DNA from: Prostheceraeus crozeri | Taxonomy: Eukaryota > Platyhelminthes > Polycladida > Euryleptidae | Direction of reading: 5' to 3' | Assembly: GCA_907163375.1 (NCBI GenBank) | Contig: CAJQUW010000616.1 | Coordinates: forward strand, 173,677 to 237,676 | DNA: 64,000 nt | In this document: piece after piece, positions 22,901 to 33,366 of the stretch | Position numbering within the stretch: the first letter of the stretch is position 1 | Layout: the number at the start of each line of letters is the position of its first letter | Notes under the pieces: generated by a model | What the model was told of the DNA's origin: nothing | Database searches by the model: none | The model's input: only the letters and a program-made list of their open reading frames with translations | Program-made: the position numbers and the translations under genes

Positions 22901-25781
22901 AATAGAATATTTGCCAATTAGGGTAGAGCCCATAGAGCCTGTAGTCTGTAGAGCCCGTTCGGTTTTGTAGCCAGGAATTTCATTTTTGCAAGGGCTGCAA
23001 ACCATATACCCAAAATATTGTCTAGAACAAACGAACATGAAAATCGACATTCGCTGTTTCTATATAGTAAAGGTTCAGAATTTATTAAATATTGATTTTC
23101 AAAAGAACTATTTGACAGAAGCTATTTCTACGTTGTGATTACCCGAACAGCAAGTCAAGGATCGGCAGCCTTACAAATGATCTAGCGGCTTGCAATGCCA
23201 TTGGAAATGATCACTCTGCATCTGCTATTGTCCTTTCAAATCTGACTTCATTACGTCATACAACGGCAGGGTTCATTTGTAGATTTTCGTATGCTCCACA
23301 CGTTTTAATTAACAGAAAATTCCAGCAAAATTCAATTTAGACAAAAGTCAGAGACAAAAGCCTTATGATAACTTAGTCTAGCATACATATCACAAATGGG
23401 TGATTGAATTGTTTGTCTGGACGCTTCATGTAAATTTCATTGTTATTTATCATCTATTGCAATCATTTACATGTATGCATAAATTATTCACTTCTGTGAC
23501 TGTCTTCCGAATTCGTCTTCCGAATTCTGATGTCGATTTTCTTGTTTTTCAGGAGTGCAAATTGCATCGGCGGATAGCAGATGCCAATTGAGACCATCAA
23601 GTGGTGATTGCAAAGCTCGCTTTGAACAGTATTACTTCGATGCGGCAACAAGAACATGTAAAACATTTATCTATGGCGGTTGCGGAGGAAATGCTAATAA
23701 CTTCGATACAGAGGCCGAATGCATGGCTACATGCAATCCAGGTGAGAAATTGCGATTCTTTGACTGTTTCAATCAACTAAATATCATTCCTATCAAAGAT
23801 CTGGAGCAGCGGGCCTTTAGAGTCCCTGAATGTTTCCTCTTCGCCCCATCTGATCCATCGCACACTCTTTTCAATATCACCTTTGTCTTTATTTCACGAT
23901 CAATACCAGTATATTGACTAGGAAAGCATCAGCACAGTTTACTTGCCTTCACCTGCCTTCTAAATCTTCTAAATGATAAGATAAATACCGCATCTGTAAT
24001 CCCGCCCTCACAGTAACAATATTTCTACAGTTTGAGGGTTTTTAAAAGTTTATAGCGCAAATGTCCGTAATAATTCAATATCAATTGAGATACGCTTATG
24101 TTCCAGGTGTGTTATACTCGGGCTATATGCCCGATTGCACAGACAAACTTGAAGTTGGCACGTGTAAGGGTAAAATTCAACAATTCTACTTTGATATGGC
24201 AGCTGGAACATGTAAACCGTTTATCTACAGTGGCTGCGGAGGAAATGAGAACAGGTTTCCAGACTTCAATACGTGCACTGCTTATTGCCAAGGTGAGTTC
24301 ATCGTTCACATTTACAAAAATTTGAGTATTTCACACTGATACAGAGCTTCGATCTTACTTTTTGAGGTCGAAATCTAATTATTAACTCTTGATAATACCA
24401 ATGAGTCTGCTCAATTGAGTGAGCGAATAACTGATTTATTTCCATTCATCTGATATTGTCTTGTCCAAAGACTATGTAATGTTCAAAGCAAAGAATCAGA
24501 CAGGTCGTCTCTTCTTCTATTTGATTAGAAAGGAACCATTGGAACATGTGGTTGACAATAATCTGCTGACATAATACCATGGCTATCGAACAATAAGCAG
24601 GCAGTTCAACATTAAACAGTCCCAAATTGTGCGAAATTCCAGTAGCTGTTATCAACCGGATCTCACCGGATCACACAGCAAAGAGACACACAAGAGGTCA
24701 AGTTCTACAGAGAGGTTTGTGGACGTTTTTTCGTGAGCCTGTCATCTTTTTTAATTATGATCGTAAAGACCAACTTGATCGTGAAACCTTTTGCGCAGTG
24801 ATCTGAATTCTTCGAATATGAAGGAATCCTGGCGATCGAAGCATTTTGGAGAAATTCACAGCAATCCTCAAGCGACGCGCGACTGTTTTTCATATCTCTG
24901 TAACGCATTGAAAATTTCTTTTTGTTCATGTAGTAAGTTCCTGCATGTGCCATTGTGGTAACTGAGCTTGATTATAGTCGGCGAAGCTGACTGAAAGCGT
25001 TCGCAAAAGGTAAAAATCATGATTTCGTGACACCCGGAATTTTGACGCCTCTAATTCTTCAAGTAAATGGCACGTGAATTGTTTAAAGATAAAAATGAAT
25101 AATCTTATCTAAGGCGTGCACCTGATTTAGTGAAAACCTGATTTTACATTTAAGAGCTTGCTGTATGCAGCAAATCATGGACACAATAAATGCCGGCCAC
25201 ACTACCTGCTGTTGCTAGAAAGCTTGTCTTCATTGATAGCCACGAAATGCCCCGTGCATATAGAGGTCATTTTGCCAATGAGAGTTGCAGAATTATTTCT
25301 GATGTAGCCCTAAAACTCCTGTAGTATATTAGGCTATACCTCTAACATTCGGGACTCGTCTTCTTCACCTTTGCTGCAATATTTCGTGGTGACTTTCATG
25401 ACGAGGAATTGACGTGTGCAGAAGTGTGTTCATTCAATGGTTATTCTTCAGTATCAAGTAAAATGTAGAGTGCGCAACCACATGAATTTTGTGACAAAGT
25501 CGTTGTTAAGTTTTGGAAGTTACCGCAGACTATCTATTTTATTTACTCCATGCATCTAGCGGCATGAACAACTACAGTTTCTGAAATCTATTTTACCATT
25601 AACTGAAACAATTGTATTTGGCAGAATAGAATTGTTATAATGCTATTTAATTTCAATTTGCAACATCTCATATATCCATGTTTATGCATTGTTGTTTTAA
25701 TTCACCTTAATATTTTTCTTATGCTTCTTTTTTTGCGATTACATACAAAATTTTCTTGTTCTGCTTTCAGGTGCAAAATGA
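19995..25781 (+). CDS. secreted two-domain Kunitz inhibitor, gene B (4 exons)
   Basis: Exons are at 19995-20034 (signal peptide, same residues as gene A), 23553-23741 (Kunitz 1), 24107-24292 (Kunitz 2) and from 25771 (three residues, stop at 25779-25781). All introns are GT-AG and phase 1. Domain 1 differs from gene A at about 5 of 51 positions and keeps GDCKAR, with Lys at P1. Domain 2 (C-x8-C from CTDKLEVGTC, then KGKIQQFYFD, ending TAYCQG) is only about half identical to gene A, yet it keeps all six cysteines and Lys at P1. The introns around it remain almost identical to those of A. Intron 1 contains a pogo transposon. An AATAAA follows at 25846. Predicted role: a secreted inhibitor of serine proteases. 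Confidence 0.88.
20222..22446 (-). mobile_element. pogo/Tigger-type transposon in intron 1 of gene B
   Basis: The 26-bp inverted repeats (20222-20247 and 22421-22446) begin CCGTAAAAC and end CAGCCAC, with three mismatches. A TA flanks each side (20220-20221 and 22447-22448), the Tc1/mariner/pogo target duplication. The word GTGGCTGACAT is repeated just inside the right end. Gene A has an empty site near 750-765. The transposase is on the minus strand, antisense to the gene. Confidence 0.9.
20644..21993 (-). pseudogene. pogo-type DDE transposase, single in-frame stop
   Basis: One continuous frame of about 449 residues runs from the Met at 21993 to 20644, interrupted only by a TGA at 21249-21247 where the family would have Trp. 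Domains in order: a psq-like helix-turn-helix (residues 1-40, QRKAADAYHVNREALQRH), a CENP-B-type DNA-binding region (about 50-130), and the DDE core with Asp162 (HDETALSDN), Asp270 (IGDNLAAHF) and Asp306 (LLQPLDVAVF). A further ATG lies upstream in another frame near 22025, so the true N-terminus is uncertain. The near-intact frame suggests fairly recent activity. Confidence 0.85.
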
Positions 25782-26104
25782 AGCATGAAGCCATCAGATA
25801 GCTGAAAAACAATACTTTGCTAGCAGTGAAGTTGTTTTTGGACTTAATAAAATATTGTTCATAATTTGATATTTCTTTATCTTCAATCTTATAGATGGAA
25901 ATCTATTTATCAGCGCTTCCTTCAACCACAAGCTAATTAGATTTTACTTTACTCACTTACAGCGTGATGCGAGAAGTTCTAAATCTAAATGAATAGTTTC
26001 ATTTGCATCTAGGTTATGCTCTTATTTGGGTATGATTGACTAAAACAGATCGTCACTGCAGACAAAGCTTTGATTAAAATCTAACATTAACTTTAGCTAA
26101 AATG

Positions 26105-28480
26105 TTAACTTATAATAATAATAACAATAACCGTATAATTCGAAAACAAAATGATAATGCAAGAAATCTCCAATGGAAATCGTGGAGATTGATAGAAACA
26201 TCAGTGTATGATACAGAGATAAGTTAGTGAAGTAAAAAGTCAAATCGAATTATTGTAGCACATAGAACAGGATAACACAATTCCATTAAGTCTTCACGTG
26301 AGGAAGAATCTGTGATAAAGAAGGAAGGATAAAGCAGGATATGAGTCTAATCGTTCTATTCCTGGTGAAACAGTCGCATGGAAAGTTCTTTCTGACGTTG
26401 ACACATATGGAATATAGAGCAATCATCACAAGTATTAACATTAACATCATGAATTATGCGAAAAGCCCTTTTACACAGCAACTCAGGCTTTGAGCTCTGA
26501 CAAAACCTGGGTTAAGGAAAACAGGAGACCTATAATCAATTATTGAACGTAGTTGATCTGGCGACGGGAGATCATGTTCATACTCGAGAAAAGTAAAAAG
26601 TAACTCCCCTGTTTTACGGTCGAAAGTTCTATTAAAGTTAAGTCAAAGTCAGTCAGACGGTACTTCGGGTACTTCGCCATCCCTTCAATGGTCGATAAAA
26701 CAAAAAGAACTTAAAGGATTTTTAGACTTTTTTACCAGTAAAAACAGGAGAGTTACTTTATACTTTATTATTACGTACTATTTTCTATGATGGAGTTAAA
26801 CACAAAGATGAGCAAATCATGGTCTAAAATAGGCTTCAGAACACGCAAAATGTAAAGGCGTTTTGATACATTTGATGACACATGCAAAATGATCTGACCA
26901 ATTCAGATTGCTGTTGAAAGCAAGTCCCAAAATCTTAAGACAACCAACAATTTCAAAGTCACTAACTCGTTGCAAAGGTGAAGCAGAAAAGTTGATATCG
27001 AGAACTTTTGTTTTGTCTTCATTTATAAGCATTCTAAAGTTTGAACACCAAGATTTAAAATGCAAGACTTCGCTTGAAAAAAATGAAAAATCATTTGCTA
27101 CATTTTTGAAAACAGGAATTATAAGTGCTACATCGTCGGCATATTTTACACGATTTACACTCGCATGTAGTGGCCTATAACTCGATATATACCAAGAAAA
27201 TAGATAAGGCCGACTGATCGATTCTACTGCTTCAATAGCATTAGGAAACAAAGCAAGTATTCTGTCCGACGATTTGTTGGATATTTTCCCGCGTTCATCA
27301 TTGATTGCCGACCATACACCTTTGAGGGTCGTGCACATTTTCGAACTCCAGATTTTCTTTGATTTTGTATTTTCACTTGTGACCTTTGCTTTATAGTGAC
27401 GATATAGAACGAATTTCCGTTCCGATTTCCGCCAACGTTTATCAATTAAGTCAAGTATGACTGATGTTATCCACGGCTTTGTTTTTGAGATAAATTTAGC
27501 AAAAGAGACAGGTATTTCCGCCATACGGTCATAAAATGTATCGTAAAATGTTTTACACATTTTCTTTGTCAGTGGAATCAAGAACTTTAGACCAATCTGA
27601 AGACTCGAGAGCTTTACAAAACTCAAGCTTCTAAAGTCAAACACTTTCTGAATATACATGTCTTTACATAGTGCATTTACATTTCTTGAAACAATTGCCA
27701 TTTTATGTAAATGTGTAGCAAAACCAAGTGGTGGAGCAATCAAAATTTCAAAAATGCTAGAAAGATTTGTATTACAGAAGAACTTATCAAGTGTAGCGAT
27801 TCCAAAAGTAGGTACATAGACAATATTTCAGATATTGAACTTCTGCTCAAGAAAAGAGAAGTTGTACCTGTTGAGATCTCCTTAAACAAATAACTCAACG
27901 TTTGGAGTACAGCTGAGGAAAAAATCAAATGTATAAATAATATATTCCTTGAATAACACAAGAACTTCTGTCTTTAGACCTGGTGGAATATATATGCATA
28001 CAAAATACGACAGCATGCTTGTAACTGGGTCTGTACATTTTATTAAATTATATCCAATACCCGCAGGTTTCACAGAATCAGATGGAATGCTAACAGATGA
28101 AATGGATGAGGCAGTATAGGTAAGTGTGCCGTCACCTCGTTAGTTATCACAAACATTATCACGCCGATCATTGCGAAAGACATCATAGCTATCTATAGAT
28201 ATAATCTCGTTTTCAATTTCTGGAGTTAGCCATGTCTCTGTTGCGCAAATAAAAACTGGTTTCAGCGCTACTATTAAGGCCCGAAGCTTATCTAGTTTGT
28301 AAAACATTGATTGAGCATTACAAAGAATAAGTCAATTTGATTTTGATTTAGGAGATTCCAATTTTTTAATGTTTCTCGCTTTTTTTACAAAAGTGGCTTA
28401 AAAGAAGAGTAGCCCATTTCGTTCTACAACAACAGAATCAAGGTGTATCATTACGTCTTCACCATTGTTCCTATTATGCT
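26105..28480 (-). mobile_element. CR1/Jockey-group LINE relic B
   Basis: This is the duplicate of relic A. The RT C-terminal part (26817-27210, VKYADDVALI) joins directly to the linker between endonuclease and RT (27211-27743, KPWITSVILDLIDKRW). Endonuclease pieces (27815-28340) and the end of ORF1 (28350-28480) follow. The TAA-rich tail lies near 26105. The central RT is deleted, whereas relic A keeps RT and lacks the linker. A foreign insertion of about 150 bases lies near 26605-26785. It is clearly inactive. Confidence 0.72.
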
Positions 28481-30104
28481 TTCATTATTATTTTTATGAT
28501 AGAGTTGTTGTCAAATGATGATGTTTTGGTGATAGAAATACACTCAGATTTTTTCTTTGCAATTGACAAATTTGCATCGATCGATTTACATCTGTGGGTA
28601 CTTTGAATGTGTGTTGGAAGATAAATGTTTGCAAACGTGTTTTTGATAGAGATTCTTGAATTTCTCTGCATATTCACAAGAGAGTACTTGCAAAAAAGCT
28701 CCGCTAATTGATGGAAAAATGAAAATCAGTTTCCTAACTGATACAAATCTTTATCACCCGAGTCAAATCTTTTTGCACCCGAAAGGTCACTAGGAAAGCT
28801 ATCTACAAGACGAGGGTGCGCAAACGCGTTTTCGACTTAGCGGCTTGAACAGCTATGCGCTTTCACTAGCCGGCAATTACAAAAAGTAATCGTTTATTGA
28901 TGGTAAAACTGACAGACTTGTGGCTTAATTTGTGCACATATGCATCAGCTTGCAACTGCAGAATGTACAAGTATTGTTGAATAATTAGTGACAAAGAAAT
29001 TTAGTCGCTTTGAACGGAAATGATTCAGAAAACATAGCTGATATTGTTGAGAGCCATGTGGACGTTAAATGCAGATAGTGAGAGAAAGCCGCAGCGCTTC
29101 ATTTTGACTGGCTATTGCTATCTGACTGTGCGATTTCATTGGAATAAGCGTGTTTATATATTTCGAAAATGCTCGTGACTTTAAGTGGAAAGTTAGGGGT
29201 GTTCCACTAACTAGATTTTCCTAGATTTTTGATATGTTAATAAGGGATTTTTTCTCTACAAGATGAGCCCACTCTTGAAACTATTGCAATCTGTGGCGGG
29301 TTGATGTGTAATTCACTGTAGATTGTCTGTACTATAAAATGAAATGAATAAATAAATAAAATAAATGACCCTAGGTATCTTTTCTAAATTGTTTATTATA
29401 CGAAGAGTGCTATCTCACATGTGTTTTTTCAATGAGTGAATTAGGCCTATTGAGACATAAGTCGTTCTAAAAGAATCAATGAATAACAGATTGTGGTGAA
29501 CAGATAAACCATGTGTGATTGACCGTAAGCTACGTCTATTCCTCATGTAATTTTATAAAAAAGTTGTTATTCTGCTAATTTTAACTTCTGTGTCAGTGGA
29601 TTTTCACTTATTCAGCGAGGGTGTGAATCAGTCTTAATGGCCCAATTTAAGTATATAATCCTGCATTAGATAAGCTTATTTGTGCATGATGCGGATGCGC
29701 TTTCGCCAACATAAGAATAATTTAAATTTAAATAAATTAGCAACGCCTGAGAACTTCAAATTCGTCCAAGTTAAGATAAGATCATCAGACATGAATTTTG
29801 AGATGCGTAGGCATGTGACTAGACAAGATAACGAAACATTTGGGTATTGATGATATTTTTAAATGGTCTTAGTGTCGATCTAAAAAATGCCCAACGGATC
29901 GGGGACATTTTAAATATGTTGTGTGTGAGCCATAGATAAATTTTGTATACAGCACATTATAATTCTTGTCTGATCAATCAATCTTAATAATTGCTGCCGA
30001 TTGATCGACCGACCGGTTTTCGACCGGGGCCGGTCGACCGATCGACATACATCGACACAGCCCAACGTAACCCAACCGGTTAGTCGGCACCGGTTTCAAC
30101 CCTG
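28481..30104. other. no recognised gene; A-rich tail and a possible hAT end
   Basis: The sequence is unrelated to the matching part of unit 1. A run of AATA/AAAT repeats at 29340-29366 looks like a LINE or SINE 3' tail. At 30000-30103 a GC-rich block of CGACCG and CCGGT words reads, on the minus strand, CAGGGTTGAAACCGGTGCC, a hAT-like terminus. I did not find its partner end. I see no exon. Confidence 0.35.
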
Positions 30105-32519
30105 ACGCATGCATTTCATCAGAAAAACAACAGGATCAAAAAGTCTATAGTTGACAATATTCAATATTTTGGCCTGTAAACATCATTTATGGCGGAAAGC
30201 ACTCATATAAAATATTGTGTCAGCGGATGATATTCAAGAGGAAGCTCTTTTTGACTAAAGCTACATCTGAAGATCATTTTTCAGACATACTAATAGTAGA
30301 ACATGTAGTGCGGATTACAACACACAGATAGATCGCATGTTATTGCATGTTTGAAGGTATTAGGCTGCCTTCACAGTTCAGTGAACGCTCACCATAAAGT
30401 TGCCTAACATTGGAATGGAGAAATTTCAAAATTTCAGGAGTGAAGGTAATAATTGTTAAGCGACAAATTAAAATTCATTCGCTGCTTTTCTTTGAGAACC
30501 CATAACTAGACTTTGGTCATCTGATGACTTTTGAAAATAACAGCTTCTTCTTCATGATGTTATTCGCGTTTTGGATTAATTTGACCTCTTTGCATATTTA
30601 CCTATGTTGATCTACACCCGGCAGGCCATCATTTACCTACATTTCTTGCCATGATGACTTGCATGACTTTGCAAATACATCTGTATCTCAAATGTCTCTC
30701 CTCATTTGAGAATGATAGCTGCATACGCCACAGTGCGTTTGACAAATGTCAGTCAATAGCAGAAAACAGTAAGTATTTTTTCGGACTTGTCATGTTCAGA
30801 TTTTTAAAGTATAGCGCCATGGAAGAATATTGTCTACTATTTTTCATAGCTACTACCTACATTATTATGCATAGTTTACAGCTTGGCTGTGGATATACAA
30901 TATTACAGAAATTAATAATACAACCGATTGTGAAATAGACAATTAGATATTTCATTTTTCCAATCATTATGTAGCACTACAAGAAGTGTGATGTCGTAAA
31001 ATACACATATTTAAACTAGAGATGTGCAACAGATAAGAATTGAAACCCTAACCCGACCCAAAACAATTGAGGATCCTAAAAATCACGAACTCAACCGATA
31101 TATTATATTTAAAAAACAAATTCCTGCGGCACCGTGAAGAAGATTTTACCAAAATTTGGGCTTGAGCCTTAGTGAAATCCAAATATACTGGCACCGTTAA
31201 TTCGATTGATTATAGTCGATTGCAACAAAGTCGACGCAAATTCGAGATCCATCACGAGTACGTATGTAGTCAATAAGAACAACAATGATGAAAAAGACAT
31301 GTTTCTTAGCTACATCGGTTCGGTATATCACTGCATGCGTCATCAGAATACAGCATATTTATCAATTATTATTGTTATCGTCTCGTAGTATTGCCATATA
31401 GTTTCATGTTTCATCACATTATAATTTATTTATTCTATATTGATATAATGACAACAGCTTGCGCCAATTACAGTCATCACAAACGAAATTACAAAAAGAG
31501 AAAAGAAAGATATATGCTAAAAGCCGTTAAAAATATACATTATTAGAATCAAGCATCGGTACACTGCTTGCAAAAGTTCACATGTGTAGCTTTAATTTGC
31601 ATTTAATGGATCTGTAATTAGGATAAAAAGTCGATGTGTTTCAACGTATCACAGACTAGATATGCGTGAGAAGAAGGCATGCTTGCGAATTCGCAGACAT
31701 CGACTCAAAACACTGGTGAACACATCAGTATGCCTGGTTCGTCTGATTGGCAAGTGCGTAACAAAACATTTGATACAAGATAAGGACAATCGATCCGATT
31801 ATCCAAAATTTGATGAAAAAAAGCAAATCCGACCAGTCGCGCCGATACGCCAAAGTCGAGGGTCCAAAGTGCTTGCATAATTTACTGTACATACCACTGT
31901 CATGTGCTATGTTCTTATGGAAGCACAACTACTTGACAAAAACGTTCTGTACACGTTCAATCTTGTCAATTAACTATTTAGATTGAGGCGACCAAACTGA
32001 AGAGCAGTAATCAAGATTTGATCGAACGTTTGAGTTGCACATAACTTTTCAAAACATCTGCATCTTTAAATGGATGCAACACTCTTATAAAACCTAACAT
32101 GCGGAATAACTTTTTCGCAACAGACGCTATGTGAAGACCGAAGCACATGCTGTATGAAAAGTGGACACCAAGATCTTTGATATGTTTCACCGCTTGCATA
32201 ATAAAATTGTCAATCATATAATCAAATTCAATATTATGAAAAAAAATTAAAGGAGAAGTTTATAGAGAAGCACTTTTCAACATTTAAAGTCATCTTCCAC
32301 GTCGAACACCACAAAGACAAAGCATTGAGCGCAAGCTACAGGTCAATACAGTCCGTTCAAAAAATATTCACTGTAGGTAACAGATATGCGATTGAGGACA
32401 TTAATTCAGCATTCTAATAAGTACAGGTATGCACAACATTTGTGCATATATTCATAAAATATACACACATGCATATTAACAAAGTTGATGGCTTTTTACG
32501 GGAGATTCATTATCATTGA
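30105..32519. repeat. D-side upstream duplicate of the gene C region
   Basis: 30105-30480 matches 10360-10440 joined to 11095-11370, skipping the GIY-YIG element. From about 30490 to 31900 I recognise no gene. A short open stretch, 30651-30938, has no family resemblance that I can see. Confidence 0.5.
31890..32217 (-). mobile_element. Jockey/CR1-group RT fragment
   Basis: The minus strand reads VKHIKDLGVHFSYSMCFGLH, then KKLFRMLGFIR, then (with a frame change) RSNLDYCSSVWSPQSK. These are the C-terminal blocks that follow the palm in Jockey-group reverse transcriptases. Only this piece remains, and it differs from the CR1 relics and from the intact LINE in this window. Confidence 0.6.
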
Positions 32520-32712
32520 GGCGAAAAATCAAAAAGTCAACTCCCTCTAGTAAGCCGAACGTTTTGATAAAAGTCACCATAAAATCTATGTACAGGCTAA
32601 CGTTTCGACAGTCTCTGTCAGCATCAAGGCGTGGTAAAAAGTCTATTTCATTATCACTGTTTCATTATAATGATCAGCTTACTGGAGGGAGTTGCCTTTT
32701 TGATTTTTTGCC
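32520..32712. repeat. 193-bp element with 36-bp inverted repeats
   Basis: The ends 32520-32555 and 32677-32712 are inverted copies with about three mismatches, including CAACTCCCTCYAGTAAGC. The centre (32601-32628) reads on the minus strand TTGATGCT, GACAG-AGA-CTGTC, GAAACG, which folds as a short stem. A diverged copy lies at 11379-11545. It has no coding capacity. Confidence 0.55.
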
Positions 32713-32995
32713 TCAATTTTTTCTATATCAACAAAGGAAGTCAACATCATATAAGTGCATTTATAAATTTTTCAATATCATAAATTCTCAACCCGAATAT
32801 TTTACAATCAACCTGAAAGTGAGATAAGTTTTTTAACCCGACCCTAATTCTGGTCGCGTCTGGGCCGTGTTCGCAACCTCTAATATACATAGCTAAGTTT
32901 TTATATTTTCACTCCACATTTTTTGATTGTTCTAATAGTCCCTAAGCATATATCTTTTTATATATGTTTTAAAACATATCTATAAGCTTACTTAC

Positions 32996-33190
32996 TATGT
33001 CCACAGGTTTGCATACATTCGGTTGCTGAGTCAAATCTGCTTTTGTTTCCACCACATGCTCCATACATAAACATCTTACATTGTCCACTCTCGCCATCAT
33101 GATAATACTTCTGGAAGATGTCTCCGCAAACTCCAGGATTCATCGGCAGCAAACAGAACTCTTCTGCAGCTGACATCGTACGAGACGTCA
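32996..33190 (-). pseudogene. Kunitz gene D, first domain exon, inverted
   Basis: The exon is open, with acceptor AG at 33191-33192 and a GTAAG donor at 32995-32991 on the minus strand. It encodes a full Kunitz domain (CLLPMNPGVC, KMFMYGACGG, CMQTC) with Gly at P1, and pairs with the first exon of gene C. The second exon of the same gene lies on the plus strand at 45304-45476. Flanking sequence (32500-32925 and 38020 onward) keeps the gene C order and strand, so only a segment of about 300 bases around this exon was inverted. No signal-peptide exon was found. Confidence 0.7.
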
Positions 33191-33326
33191 CTGAAATTGT
33201 GATGCTGATTCATATTTAGAAAACGGTTATTCATTTGTCTCCGTGCATGTGTTGTAGATATCCTATCACTTTATTTGACCTGGACAGCAGATTATTGACC
33301 GCGCGGGAAATGATATTTACTCCAAT

Positions 33327-33366
33327 CATGGACTCCTAGATAGTTAATGCTATCTAGGAGTCCATG
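33327..33366. mobile_element. 40-bp hairpin insertion with 7-bp target duplication
   Basis: CATGGACTCCTAGATAG at 33327-33343 is perfectly inverted at 33350-33366 around the loop TTAATG. CTCCAAT occurs directly on both sides (33320-33326 and 33367-33373). The opposite arm of the surrounding palindrome (36223-36240) has a single CTCCAAT with no insertion. The terminal sequence matches that of the 2.1-kb element at 15369-17453, which also has a 7-bp duplication. It is either a minimal member of that family or the footprint of an internally collapsed copy. Confidence 0.7.

Noticed and set aside
30000-30103. CG-rich CGACCG block as a possible regulatory island
   Set aside because: The CAGGGTTGAAACCGG edge fits a hAT terminus better, but no partner end was found, so it is only mentioned in the spacer entry.
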